Shown here: piece after piece, positions 50,401 to 63,265 of the stretch
Layout: each line of letters begins with the position of its first letter
How positions within the stretch are numbered: the stretch's first letter is position 1
Assembly: GCA_036924285.1 (NCBI GenBank)
Contig: JAYKYS010000015.1
Coordinates: forward strand, 9,176,001-9,240,000
Source: Asterella californica
Lineage: Eukaryota; Streptophyta; Marchantiopsida; Marchantiales; Aytoniaceae
Direction: 5' to 3'
Length of the DNA: 64,000 nucleotides
Position numbers and translations under genes: made by a program
The notes under the pieces: generated by a model
Told to the model about the DNA's origin: nothing
Database searches by the model: none
The model's input: the letters and a program-made list of their open reading frames with translations, nothing else

Positions 50401-53400
50401 ATTAAATCAAATGTGTCAAATGAATTAATGTTTTTTCTCCAACAAGCTTCCACACTTGTACTTTCAGAAGTGAGTGGATCTTCTCTCCAGTTAGGGGTTA
50501 TGTCCGGACCTTTTTGCAATTCCAAGTCCAGAGCATCACTTAATAACTATAGATTAATTTAAACTATTATAAATTTCTTATAGAATGTCTACATAACACT
50601 TATACCCTTTCCAATAACAGCAAAAGTTCGCTTATTGGATGTTTGTTTTTCCACTGGTTTTCATCTTCTGGGATCAACTTGATTTCTAGAAAAATATCCA
50701 AAATCAAAATTTAATGTGGATTCCCAGGATAAGCTTCCTTGAGATTTCCTTTTGCAGTGCACAGAAAATGATTCGTAGGGTATACAAGGTACATAAGGTT
50801 TTCAGCTGAAATCTTCTCATCATTTTTATTCTTGATGATGTTTCCGCACTCTTGCATGTGGAATGATCATGCTTTTAACAATAGAAATCTCTACTATAAA
50901 TTTTATATGTACGATCTGCTTTTCCTTAAACCTTGAGTATGAGTATAAAAGCATAAAGGAGAATATTTTATTTTTCTCCTAGTGTGTTTTGAGTCTGAAG
51001 CAATATTTCTTTGTGTTCCAAGAAACCTCTAAATTTTCATCTTAACATTTCTCTTTCAGTACTCAGTAGTTTGTTTTGAGATGAATCATAACTTGTGAAG
51101 CTGGTGAATAGCTTTAAGTTGATTTTTTATTCTACAGATTCAAAGTTGAGATGAAAACGTCACCAGAATCATTTTCTACATAATGGTTAAATTTCTCGGT
51201 GCTCTCAAAGTGAACCCGCAAAATAAGGTCTTCTGGTTCACCCGGAGCACTTGTAGTCATACTCGGGCAATTATGCTGGATCAACTTGATACTAGGAAGA
51301 AATCCCAAAATCATTTTCTTCAAAATCTATTTCCTAAATAAATAAATGTTACTGGTCAAAACAACTTAAAATATATATTCATAGTAAAAGAGATATAATT
51401 CATAGGACAAGACGAAATGGAAGTTAGTGTTCCACTTTCTCTTGGAAATGGAAGGAACAGCTTCTGTTGCTGTACTTTCTTTTCCCAAACTGAAGTTGTG
51501 ACCTTTTCTTGAATTTTCATTTTTTGAAGGGCGAATTTCAACACGTTTATTACAGACTCATCCTGCTTCAAACTTGTAATATCACATCTTTCTTCAACAC
51601 TCCTCAATCGTGCCTGGTGTGCTTGTGATAATAAATGACTAAGACGTATATTGCATCTCAACTATCTTAAATGCCTTGAAAAGATGAGAGAATAGTAACT
51701 GAAAGGATAAATTAAATCACCTAGTTGAGAACGAAACACGTTGCTTAGTTTAGAAGTTGAATAATCCTCACTTTAGGAAAAGATTGCCGGAAACTAACTT
51801 AATGAAAGGTATTACACATCAGTCCATCTTCTCTACTTCCACTTCATGAAGAGATAAGAACATCCTTGATGTCAAACAGGCAGAAATAGAGCTTGTTGCC
51901 ATTGGTCCTAATTGCGATTGTCTCCGAGCATTATTTGGACAAGAAACAATCACAAGATAAAGAAGAAGTTGAGGTTGATGGCAGAAGCGGGAAATATTGT
52001 AACTGCTTATACAAGACCTACATAACCGGTAGATGTTGTTACTCTAGACTGTATACTAAGTAGCAATGGTTTTTAAGAAGGTTTAATTTGCATCCAAAAT
52101 GACTTTTGGCCGGAAGAAGAAAAAGGACAAACCTCTTGAAAAGTAAAACATCTGAAATCGCCACTGGACCGGATATCACAGTGGGGTCTCATCGAGGTGT
52201 TAATGAGATTTCGATAAGTGTTAAAAAAAAGTGTTCAGTATTCTTAAATTAAATTAAATATTAATATAATTATTATATGTTAACTACAGAGTCATGTCGG
52301 ATCTTCCGAATTGTACTCTTCCTTATAGAACCGAAGAGTACAATTTTTCTTCTCGTTATTTGCAAGATTATGTGACTAAGCTGGTCACGATGGAGAGGAG
52401 AGGTACGAACGGTCACATGCTACGAACGGTTCACATCTACACGGTCGGTATCTCTCGGGTTCCTTAACTGAAAACAGGACGGAGAACCAACCACTGTTAG
52501 AACGGAAAATACGTTTATTGTCCGGGAAGAAACCTGAGAAATTTTCTGTGACGATCTATGATGTTAGTAGGACGTTCTCCACTGGAATTCAAGGTGGTGC
52601 GGAAACTCACAAGAATATATCAGATTAAGGGGCAGCCTGCTCGTGCATGTCTAATGTACTTAGAGAGGTATACTTCGATACAAGGTGTTCCATGGTACTT
52701 CTATGAGTTTAGGGTTAGCACGAGTAGTGTTTTTCCCAACCTGATGTACACTGTATGAACATGTAGCAACTTAAACGTGATTTGTGCCCGAGTTTAGTAG
52801 CTAGATATAAAACTAAAGATTGACTCAATAGTATTTATTTAAGAGCGATGTTATTCCACTTCTATATAGCTTTATCATTTCTTTCACTTGTAATAGACAC
52901 GTAGAGACACGTAATATGCACATTTGAAGGATATTATCTGTTTGATTTCAAGAGAAAAATCTATCACGTGTCAATGACTTAATAATATATCATTTCCTTC
53001 AAACAAGTGGATAATTCATACTACCATTTCCATCTCAATTGATAGCATTCTTCCCAGCTTCCCAGTTTGCTCATATAGGATTTCCGGTGATCTATCTCTA
53101 GTCTCTTGTTTACTAGCGCAATCTTCATCTATATGTAGATGAGTTTTGACGTTTATTTGCTAGACTAATAAAGTTTTTTAACTATGGTTTTCGTCATTTG
53201 TGCGTTTGAGACTCCAGCATCTTGTATTGCTAAGATATCCAACAAAAAATAAGTATTATGTTCACGTTGAATAGAGGAGAGGATTCCTATATGAATACTT
53301 CTTGATATTGGTAAATTTTGCGAGTATATTTATCATTGTTGAATGCAACAATATAAACAAAGTATTGCCAATATGATTAATGTGCATGAAGAAAAGTGCA

Positions 53401-54391
53401 ATGAATTCCAACTGCAAGTAAACTAAGATAGAAAATAATTTATTAGTAAAATTAGCACTAGTTGATTATTATCGAATCATTCCTCTATATTATCACCTAA
53501 CTTGATTGCTATAAGTTCTCTCATTTCCATGTTTAGTAAGTTTCGTTTAATTATAAGGTGGACTTTCGATGGATTGTCTTTTATTGTATAATTACATATA
53601 TTTCATTTGTAAAGTTCGATCTCTGTGAAATTCCTAACTGATACAATAGGCGAGCTGATCTTCTATCAACTATCATTAGATTTGAGAAATCCTCTTGTAC
53701 CTAATAATATTGTATATATATATATTTCAGAATCTTCTGATTATTGGAAGATTTAGATTGAATTTTTATCTCCATATTTTGTCACAACCCCGATGACTCT
53801 TCTTTAATACCTCAACCAATAAAGATGGCAATAATCTACATCTACCGAGTAATTTTGAAAGATATCTCTAGTGACTAAGAGTTTAAAGATTAGGGATTAG
53901 TCCTTGAAAATTTAATCAAAAACCACTCTAGTAATTTGTTAGTTTCATCTCAACTAGTTGCTGACAAGGCATTCTTTCATTATCCAGTTTCAGATCATAC
54001 TCTCAAATATCAATCAAACTGTCAAACTTCTTCAGGTAGTTAACTCTTGTGAGACCACATTAATCTTCTAGGAAAATATCATTCATATTTTTTTCCTATC
54101 AATTTGATTCAAGTATAAGTCAGACTCTTAGACTCAAAGATTATAGATTATGATACATAGAATTTGTGGATATGATACTGCATAAGATTACTATTTAGAG
54201 GACATGATTTGTCCAACTGTATATTAATTCAACGGTAGCAAGAACCATATATACAACTTAATAATAAGAATACTGATTAAGACCTAAAGCCATAATAAGT
54301 TATTTTATATCCGAGTATGTTAGACACCATTATGAGCATCCGTAAAATAATCGTTACAAGGTTATACAATGATATTCTTAAGTGATACAAT

Positions 54392-54415
54392 CGTGTGGTG
54401 TTATAACATCACACG
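54392..54415. repeat. 24-bp palindrome
   Basis: CGTGTGGTGTTATAACATCACACG, arms of 12 bp with one mismatch, no loop. Confidence 0.7.
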
Positions 54416-54659
54416 CTTGGTGACAAAAAAATAATTATGTGATTATAATTATAACTTATAATATACTATCATAGTCACAATACTAATTATAATATAATCA
54501 ACTGAAATTCATGTAGTACTAACTAAATATTCTACTTCTTAATAGTACTTTACTGCGCATGAATATAATCTTAATAGTAAAGTTAACTAGAAAATAGTAA
54601 CTGTTGGATATAATCTCAAACAATCTGCATATATGGGTTTTTTGACGCATGTGAAAGTT

Positions 54660-54872
54660 TTACCGATCAACATTGGTAAAATGAACATTTCTTGTTTTCT
54701 TTCTATATTTTATTTTGCTTATTTATTATCTTATAAAGAAGTTGAGTTCCTGCTAAAATAACTTCTTACCGATCAACATTGGTAAAATGAACATTTCTTG
54801 TTTTCTTTCTATATTTTATTTTTCTTATTTATGATTCTTATAAAGAAGTTGAGTTCCTGCTAAAATAACTTC
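54660..54872. repeat. Tandem duplication, 106/107-bp units
   Basis: Units at 54,660-54,765 and 54,766-54,872 begin TTACCGATCAACATTGGTAA and end TAAAATAACTTC, with two or three differences. A recent local duplication. Confidence 0.85.
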
Positions 54873-57420
54873 GAGAACTGTTACTATTTCCCTTATAATT
54901 CTTCCAAAGTTGTTTCTAAATAAACTAACTTAAAGGATGAATGCTAAAATAAACCAATGTACAACTCCAGAATCTCACTTTACATGTGAGCTTTTGTTCT
55001 TTCATTGGATGTAGTTGATCACATGGTTAAGTAACTAGGTCAAACTGTAGTAATTTATAAACATACTAATCTCTTTAGTATGTTTATAAGATACATATCT
55101 TTATAATTACATGTTAAATCTCTTAATATTATCTGATTATAGCAATGTGATAGTGAAACAGTATGCCCAAGAGCTTTAGAAGGAAAAACTATGCTCCCCA
55201 TATAAATAGTGATTATAAAAGACTTGTGGCTATGTGAGGGTGATTATAACGAGATGTCACTGTATCAATGTGAAGAAATCCCAATACAATGAATCCACTC
55301 ATTGGCTGTACTAGAGGCCGGCCGATTTTGTGTTTGGTATGAAATTCCCACGGTATTGGTTACAAGAAGTTTCCATACCAAGCTTTAACTTTGAGCGGCG
55401 TGAAAACAACCTCATCATCATACCAGATAGAATGCACAACAGGCAGTACGGTGTGATAGTATGTTATCATGAATTATGACGGTCACAAGCGCGGTTATAG
55501 GAATTAGATTATAGAAATGCATATAACGTGACACTGCAGAGTAATCACATGGTAGATAGTCTAGTCACCATCTCCAACCAGCCCAGCACCTAAAACTCTC
55601 CGTTCACCAGTCCACATCCACCGTATTAATGCTGTCAATTCGAAGACGGTATTCGTCCGGCTGGTAGACAGTTCGTAAGTTTCAAGCTAGTCACTGTCAG
55701 TGAATGTCCTTGAAACTATATAATCACCGTCTGGTAGATTACTTCAGATTGGCGACAGAATAGATGCATGTCTGAAGGAGAAGTACAGTGGATGGTGGAA
55801 GGTCACTTATCTGCTCATCTGCTACTGTATTCAAGTTGGTATCGTGAGAACTGGAGAGAAAAGTACATTCCGTTGATATGGCATGAAAATTGCATGGGAT
55901 GAAGCTAGCTTTATCTTGCAAGGACCGGTACTGTACAACGTACTTGTTAGTGTGATAGTGATATGAAACTGTCTCACAAGCCGTCGAACTTTTAAGGAAA
56001 CTGTTACCTGAATCGCTGTTGGTAATCTTTGCACGCCAATGAGAAATGTCTGACCATTATCGTGGGTGTATGTCTGATTCTGATGTGACTTGATGTGATT
56101 GGGGCGAAGAAAAGCAGGACTATTCGAGTATCAGATTCTGCTGTATGTATGTAAGAATTAAACTCGTGTTCCTCACATCTGGCCAAAAGTTCCATAGCTG
56201 TTGGAGAACCTTGAGAAAACTCTACGACGAGGCTTTCATTTCTAAACAACTAAATATAACCCTCAAATAATTGTTTTAGAGCCAAGGGTAGTCTTTTTGG
56301 AAAGGAATTATTCCTTATGATCTCCATAGGATAGAGGGTCCCAACTTAGCCAACTCTGAGTGGGCTGCACCACTCTTTCCTGCCTTTTCCACTTGCTCCA
56401 TTGAATATGAGAGCTACTGCTAAAAGATCCAGGTCGGGTCAGTACTGGACCAGAGTTGCAAGGTTGTTAGAGGCGAGATGGGCGTGCGGGTCTTAGCACC
56501 TTTGGGATTTTCTACGGTTTTAAACAACGCTCTACAGTGATGTGTAACTAAATTTTGACACGTGGGAGGGTGCCCCAGGTCCTTGTCCCTACACACAAGT
56601 TAGGTTGCCTAGGTTCACCCGCTTACTTGGCTTCCGCGGGTTGGCCTCGCGGGTGGCCCGTTATTCTCCCCATGAGTGCAGTCTTCCGGATGCTTTCTTA
56701 AGAGAGAGGCCCCCACTTCCCTCAGTCTGTGGAGGATAGATAGAGCTATCCAACGTCCCTTCCTTTCACTCTGTTGCTTGTTTTGTGTTCATATTCTCCT
56801 TCTCTCCTCTATCTCAACAGAGCGAAGAAGAAGTTCAAGTTGTCTTTGTGTGTGTGTGTTGTGCATGCATTCCCCTCCGCCTGCTGGCTCTTAGCCCGTC
56901 TGCGATGAGAGTAATTGCTCAGGGATTCCCGTGAGTTTTTCTGATAGTACTGCATCATATGATATGATAGGCACGGAGATCCTGAAATCGAATGCGCCGA
57001 ATCCGTGATTACTAGTACATCCTGTTCCTGCAGCACGAGCTTGAGCCTAGCTGACGTGAGTCTACCGAATTCTCACCGAGTTTGTACTGGTGGGTCGTGA
57101 TCCAGCCAGAACGCTTGCCAGTTCGGTGATCCTTCTTTGCAGTCTGCGTGCAACTGGACGGTTTCGCAACGGAATGCATCCGAGTTTTGGGTACCACTTT
57201 GCACACTTTCCGAGGTTGTTAGTAGTATGCATGTGAGAGTGTGCACGAGGAGGGATGTCCGCTAGCTCGGTAATTCACGGGCTTTAGCGAGTGGAAGATT
57301 GATGGGTGCTGTTGAGTTACAACCAACTCATCGGAGCAGTAGAGATTTCAACACGTCACATAGTGACGAAAATTATGATGTAAAATCGTAGCAGTTATGA
57401 CAGCAGATCATGGAAGTCCA

Positions 57421-57428
57421 TATAAATA
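57421..57428 (+). promoter_or_regulatory. TATA box of the decarboxylase gene
   Basis: TATAAATA preceded by CCA lies about 780 bp before the start codon. A transcription start near 57,450 would give a leader with upstream ATGs at 57,481 and 57,751. It is the only good TATA element in the plus-strand upstream region. Confidence 0.5.
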
Positions 57429-57750
57429 GGAGCGAGAGAAGAAGACTTGTCATCCAAGTTGCTCTACCTCTCACGTGAAAATGCACTCTCTTGTGCTGTG
57501 TAGCCCCAGTCTCTTCTGCTCTCCTTTACAACGATCACCATCTACTAGACGCAAAATCGCTCGATTCAAGTGTTGTGGTGTCGGAGATAGACCGAGGTAG
57601 CATGCCCAGTGGACTTGTTGTAAGCAGACTCATTTCTTTCTGTTGGGAAGTAGGACTGACTCTCCTCCCTGGTAATCATCCTTGTGCAGACAGAAGAACG
57701 TGATTGATACATGGAACGACCAAGAGCCGTGCAATATCCTCCGAATTCAA

Positions 57751-58048
57751 ATGTCGCTGGTTGGCGATCTTACCGACGACCTCTACGCTTTACGAGCTGA
57801 CATGACCGGCTGGGAGAAGTTTTGCATCGCGGCTTACTCCAAAGTAGGTTTCAGATTCTTGAGCCTGATTATGTCTTTCTTCATGACTATTTTTTATCTG
57901 AACCAGATAGCGAGAGAGAGGAGAGAGAGAATCACGTTGCGCCTTGAAAAAATATTCACCGTGTCGACTAGTCGACTGCTTGCCTGACTGATATACGGTA
58001 TTTCATCTCTTCTCTTTGTTTCTGCAGTACCTCCAGATGCTGGCTTGA
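57751..58048 (+). CDS. Candidate regulatory upstream ORF in the decarboxylase leader (spliced)
   Basis: ATG at 57,751 encodes MSLVGDLTDDLYALRADM, then TGWEKFCIAAYSK to 57,843, where a GTAGGT donor follows. The acceptor TTTGTTTCTGCAG ends at 58,027, and the frame continues YLQMLA to TGA (58,046-58,048), 37 residues in all. Plant S-adenosylmethionine decarboxylase mRNAs carry a conserved small upstream ORF whose end resembles IKKFRSAAYSNC; the WEKFCIAAYSK part fits it partly. That peptide mediates polyamine-dependent translational repression. The typical RKPS ending is missing, so the assignment is tentative. Without splicing the frame would run to 57,985. Confidence 0.4.
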
Positions 58049-58205
58049 CTAATGCCTAACCAAGGTTCCTCATGCTTATCTTCCGGGGACGTGTATGAGA
58101 AGAATTAGGAGAATACATCAAGAGCACATCCTTTGCACCTACACTTGTTGTGAGTGAACAAACGTGCAGTTTCTTCCAACTGCCTCAGCATATTATCTCC
58201 ATCGA

Positions 58206-59981
58206 ATGGGGGCCATGGTACCTACACCTGGGTTCGAGGGGTTCGAGAAAAGACTGGAAATCGAGTTCTTCCCGCCCCCTGTCTGTGCTGGCGATCAAGC
58301 AGTCAGCAGAGGGCTTCGAGACCTGTCTCGACCCCAGCTGGATGAACTGTTGAGACACGCAGAATGTACCATCGTATCCGAGCTGAAGAATGAGGGCTGT
58401 GATTCCTACGTGCTATCTGAATCGAGTCTGTTTGTGTATCCTCTGAGGATAGTTCTCAAAACGTGCGGTACAACGCGGCTGCTCAAAGCTGTACCAAGTC
58501 TGCTCAAGTTCACTGCTGAATTGAAGCTGAAAGTGAGCAAGTGCAAGTACACTCGCGGGACTTTCATGTTCCCAGCCGTTCAACCGTTTCCCCACAACAG
58601 TTTCGAGGACGAGGTGAAGTACTTGGAGCAGTATTTTGGCTACATGGGAGGAAAAGCTTATGTGCTTGGGGACCTGAACGTATTCCCGAACTGGCACTTG
58701 TACCTGGCTTCATCAGATGATAACGCTGTAACAACAGCTGCAGCTTCAAGCTGCTGCAGCCTAGAGCCTACATTCACTCTGGAAGTGTGTATGACCGAGC
58801 TCGATAACTCCCAGGCTCATCAATTCTACAATGCCGATGGGGCTCTGTCAGGACTGCAAATGACGAGCGTGTCACGCATTGACAAACTATTGCCGCAGGC
58901 GGAGATCTGTGACTTCGCATTTAGCCCCTGTGGTTACTCTATGAACGCTTTGGAAGGGGGAGCGCATTCAACCATTCACGTCACCCCCGAGGACAACATG
59001 AGCTACGCAAGCTACGAATCCATGGGATACGGACCCCAGGAAATGAATTTACAGGAGCTGGTAGATGGAGTGACTTCTATATTCAAACCAGGTAAACTGG
59101 CCATGAGTGTGTTTGTGAATAACAGGGACTTGGTAGACGGTGGCGGGTCGTGGGGTGCATCAGTGGCACCTGCTGGCTACACTTGTGTGGGAACGACTCG
59201 GCAGGAGTTACCACACCAGGGTGCGGTGGTCTTTCACACATTCCGACTGATTGATGATCATGAGAATTCAACGCAGTACTTTCCCTCTGTCTCAGCCTTG
59301 GCTCTCATTCCACCCGGCAAATGTGATCTGAACGACGAACGCGCTCGATCTACATTGAGCCCGAAATCCGATCATGTGCTGCAGGAGATCGCATATAATA
59401 TCAAGGGACGGGAAATTATGAACGTATTTGCCACAAGGGATGTCAAAATCTCCACATACAATTTCGACGGTGCAGCTGTACATGTAGATTCATACCTTCG
59501 CCATCTGCCAACTGCTGCGGTGTCGACCATTGGTTCATCACTGACCGACTGTCCGCGCGGGGCGCTAGCGGAATCTGAAGTTTGCCGGTATCTGCTTATT
59601 GCAGCCAAACGTTGTGGCCTGCGAATCGTCGGGGCTGCCTTTCGGGTGCAGGTTGGTAGTGACGGGAACTTCAGTCCCGCTTCTTTTGCTGAAATTCTCG
59701 AGTCCGCGGCAGTGTTTCTACAGACAGCTTCCGATCACGCAGAAATGCCGACATTCAATCTCACGGATACGTACATGGAACTGGAATCGAAATTCAAAGG
59801 CGATGCACCAGCGTGCCGTCGCCATTTCGCTGCAACATCCTCAACGGTCAAAGGGTGCCCTGGGGCTGCGGCTGCGGCTGCTTTCGTGGACGATGCTTGC
59901 GGCGCTCTTGCCAGTCGGACCGGGAGCACCAACTGGGCGCCAAAGAGTACGGTGACCGTGGACGGAATCTACAGCCAATGA
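58206..59981 (+). CDS. SAMDC: S-adenosylmethionine decarboxylase proenzyme, with long C-terminal extension
   Basis: This enzyme decarboxylates S-adenosylmethionine to give the aminopropyl donor for spermidine and spermine synthesis in the cytosol. ATG at 58,206 gives 591 residues, MGAMVPTPGFEGFEKRLEIE, the usual family start; ATG at residue 4 has a better context. Conserved parts: GFEGFEKRLE (10-18); YVLSESSLFVYP (68-79), with self-cleavage expected between Glu72 and Ser73 to form the pyruvoyl group; KTCGTT (Cys87); YTRGTFMFP; LEVCMTELD; DFAFSPCGYSMN (Ser245); and STIHVTPED (His258), the processing residues. Family similarity ends near residue 350 (VVFHTF). About 240 further residues are unrecognised, whereas plant enzymes are usually 350-400 residues. 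The coding part has no intron, as is usual in plants; introns lie in the leader. Confidence 0.92.
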   Translation: MGAMVPTPGFEGFEKRLEIEFFPPPVCAGDQAVSRGLRDLSRPQLDELLRHAECTIVSELKNEGCDSYVLSESSLFVYPLRIVLKTCGTTRLLKAVPSLLKFTAELKLKVSKCKYTRGTFMFPAVQPFPHNSFEDEVKYLEQYFGYMGGKAYVLGDLNVFPNWHLYLASSDDNAVTTAAASSCCSLEPTFTLEVCMTELDNSQAHQFYNADGALSGLQMTSVSRIDKLLPQAEICDFAFSPCGYSMNALEGGAHSTIHVTPEDNMSYASYESMGYGPQEMNLQELVDGVTSIFKPGKLAMSVFVNNRDLVDGGGSWGASVAPAGYTCVGTTRQELPHQGAVVFHTFRLIDDHENSTQYFPSVSALALIPPGKCDLNDERARSTLSPKSDHVLQEIAYNIKGREIMNVFATRDVKISTYNFDGAAVHVDSYLRHLPTAAVSTIGSSLTDCPRGALAESEVCRYLLIAAKRCGLRIVGAAFRVQVGSDGNFSPASFAEILESAAVFLQTASDHAEMPTFNLTDTYMELESKFKGDAPACRRHFAATSSTVKGCPGAAAAAAFVDDACGALASRTGSTNWAPKSTVTVDGIYSQ

Positions 59982-60236
59982 CGGATGTACGGGAATTCGA
60001 AGGGCGGACGGACGGATGGTTCACACATTTGAGTCCATTGAACCTTATCGACCGACAGACGTGCGGCCACTGTCGGTCGGAGTACAATCGCAATGATCAC
60101 GTACTCACTTAGTTAGGCATAGAGATAGTTAGATAGATAGATAGATAGGGAGATAGATAGACAGATACAACAGGTAGTGGACATTTTGCTCCAAGCGAGA
60201 GAGAATTTTCATCTGCTGCGGTCTCTTTCACCGCCA

Positions 60237-60255
60237 CCCCCCCCCCCCCCCCCCC
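60237..60255 (+). repeat. Poly-C run of 19
   Basis: Nineteen consecutive C bases followed by GCCCGCGCC. The length may be unreliable in assembly. Confidence 0.9.
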
Positions 60256-63196
60256 GCCCGCGCCTTCACTACCTATAGCTAATTAACGAGAAGCGGTCAG
60301 CAACTTTTTGAGAGAAATCTTCGCAGTAAACTTGATATTTCAATTTTTCCCATGGAGTTAATTCAAAGGACTGGAGTACAGACTCAGTGCATATTGTAGG
60401 ACCGGAGCAAGGTCGATCTCTCTGCTGCATGATGTATGAGAAATAAGAAAGTCCGTTACAGTAACACACGCAGGAGAGTACAGTAGTGTTCAGACTTGTA
60501 CCATATGTAAGTAGCTTGCCCTCTCTCACTCCCTCGAATTTTACAGAGTTCTTTACGGCGCATATATCTTCCATAGGACTTTCAGTTTGATTTGTCCTTC
60601 ATGATTTTCATAGTCTACATGAATAGGCTGGCAGGTACTTGTCCAATGATTCATAAAACCCAGAGCGGAACAGGTCATGCATATATGTTCAGTTCGTTTC
60701 ATGTACCGAGCTCGTAAAGTTTATGAAGGGCAAGTTTACATATGACAAGTTGAACGAGTGTGGATCGATGGAGAGCTAGAGACGCATTTGAAAGGAGTTT
60801 CAGCTGTTCCAGTTCTGGGAAGGGAAAGTCCTCCGGTTCTTCTGGCCACTGCTGGAATGGGTGATGATTCATCCGGCCTCTCATTCTGAGGTGCCATGAC
60901 CGTCACTGCAGGTCGAGGGACTGAAGAATGGATGGATGAGGGATGTTTCATGGCGTCAGATTCTGGGACACAGTACTCTCTCTAGGTAATCGCAGTGCGT
61001 CGTTTCTGATCATGAAACAAGGACGAACGACGACCATATGTGTTCTCCCCTCACTCATCTGCATGCGTTCGTGCTAACAAAAGACGGGCCAACAGCGGCG
61101 TGACGAGTAATAAATACGGGCAGCATCTCGATCGATCGATTGCAAGCTTCTCAGGTTGGCCCATTGTGCACTGTCCTTTCTCTTTCTAGATACGACGAGG
61201 TCGAGCAGTAGTGTCCAGGAACAGCGAACCGGCGAAGGTCTCGTCTCAGAAGGAACGAACACAAAGCACGCACGCACGCACTCGCAGTATCGTATCTGTC
61301 ACCACGACTAGTAGTAGTAGTAGTAGTAGTAGTAATTAGGATCGTTTGGCCCTCATCGGTCATCGCATATTATCATACGTACAAATATGCGCAAAGGAAA
61401 GCAAAGGAAAGGAAGGTACGAGGGTCGACGACGGAGGGAGATGTTGATGCTGCGGAGCATGCGCAAAAAGGAATGGCAAAGCTACAATATACGGACATAA
61501 TTGCGAAATTCTCTGGCGAATTCCTAGTCTACTTTTTGTCGAAAGATCCCCTTTGTCTGGAAAGTAAAACTAGGGAAGGGAGAGGAGGAATGAACTACAA
61601 AGCTGCGCGTGGTATATCCTCGCCATTAGCGTCGGCGCTGCAAAATTCGATGCACTGATTGTGTGTCAGCGAGCCACCCTGTCCAATATACCGTATGGCG
61701 GGGGCTGATTACCGATGCAGACAGCGAGATCCACTTATAGATGTCAAATAAGAACAAAAGGAATTGAAAAATAATTGAAAACGAGTATCCATTTGTAGAT
61801 GTCACTTATCTTGTGGCTAGTTTAATGATTTTGTTTCTGTTAATTTACAAAGGGAAGGGGCTTGATCCCTTCTAGATGAATGAACGAATGAGCTCGTTCA
61901 CCGGTGAGGTTTTCCTTCCGCCGATCGAGGCTTCTGCTGGCTCCAAAGAGAGATAAAATAAAGATCTAGAGAACTTCAACGTGGATACTTTATGCCGTGC
62001 TGGGTGTGAATAGAAGAAGTATATCATTGAAATTCTCTGGACTTCAAAGCCCAAGGAAGGGAGGGAGGTTCCTTGGGTCCCTCCATCGACATGCTCTAGC
62101 TGGATCATCTTCTTCGACTCTATCCTTTGCTTTGATACGAACGACCTCGAGAATCTTTTTGCTTGCTAGGCCGCTGGCCTGCCTGGCTCCCTTGCCTTCT
62201 ATCGGTAGTAGTAGTAGCGATGAATGTCGGACTGTCATGGTTTCGTTTGCAAGATGGACCCGGTGGATCCCAGGGCTGCCTTCCTTTCTTTCCTTCTTTC
62301 CTTCCTTCGCACCAGTGGAGTGCAATGTAACTTTGTTGTGCATGGAAGAGATACTCGTCATCACGATATCGATCATGAAGCAAACGCCACCACTCCAGCG
62401 TTACCGTAGTAGATATAGACTCTCTCAGGAGAAAGTAATACTATTGGGCCTCCTCGTGCTGCAGCTGCAGCTCCGAGGCTTCCGAGCTCATTTCAAGCAA
62501 ACAAACAAAAAAAGCCACGAGTGTGTGTGCGTATATATATATATATCTCGTGTCCAGAAGAAGTTTCAACTGTGTGGTTAACCACTTCATCATCTCCAGA
62601 CAAGCATCTTTGTTGAGCATACATGCAACTTTACAGCTGAAAGGGTCTGCTGAATGATGGCAATTTAAGCTTGTGCTTTCGCTAGCTAGCCACGACTAAA
62701 GCTGTAACAATCTAGCTAGCTAGGGGTGACGGAAGAGTAGACTGGATCCGTCACGACAGTCACAGATTTTCCGTTCGAGTTTCCACGCTTATCCCAAAAC
62801 TCTCTTTTCTGCAGAATGCACGGACCGAGTTCGATAGGAACTTCTAGCCCACAGACAGCAGGCCGGCTACTGGGGGAGGTCTTCTAGCAGCGAAGGTCAG
62901 TCAGTGGGATTGGATTAGTTCTGTCAGCATTATCTAAGACTTCCACTGCCTACAGTAGAGAGAGAAGTACAGCTGCTGCTTTGCTGCCCCGAAAACAACT
63001 TGGTCTAACCAACCGAGTGAGTTAGCGAATAAATTCGAGCATAGTTGTGAACAGATCACTCGTCTACCACGTACTACACACTTCTCGAGAGCATGCACGC
63101 ACGAGCAGCCACTACCGATTCAAGGATTGCAGTACACGTACCAGTATACTACATGGGCAGAGCAGACGGTTGTGCTGTTGGAAGAGAGAAAGTGAC

Positions 63197-63210
63197 TGTG
63201 TGTGTGTGTG

Positions 63211-63260
<50 letters not shown>
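63197..63260 (+). repeat. (TG)n then (GA)n microsatellite
   Basis: A TG run of about seven units is followed by A5 and about 23 GA units. Confidence 0.95.

Positions 63261-63265
<5 letters not shown>

Larger units (their letters stand above)
48101..57399. other. AT-rich intergenic DNA, no gene seen
   Basis: Only short random ORFs. Local structures: a 19-bp duplication with CCCTAAACATCCGATTCG (48,907-48,944), hairpins at 50,141-50,193 and 50,353-50,400, a 106-bp tandem duplication (54,660-54,872), and a palindrome at 54,392-54,415. Two small minus-strand ORFs (51,132-51,661) are not recognisable. Confidence 0.6.

Noticed and set aside
51132..51661. Two adjacent minus-strand ORFs (63 and 101 codons) as exons of one gene
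   Set aside because: No convincing splice sites join them in frame and no family is recognised.
60237..60255. Poly-C tract as a regulatory element
   Set aside because: Simple homopolymer, with length likely unstable or miscalled.
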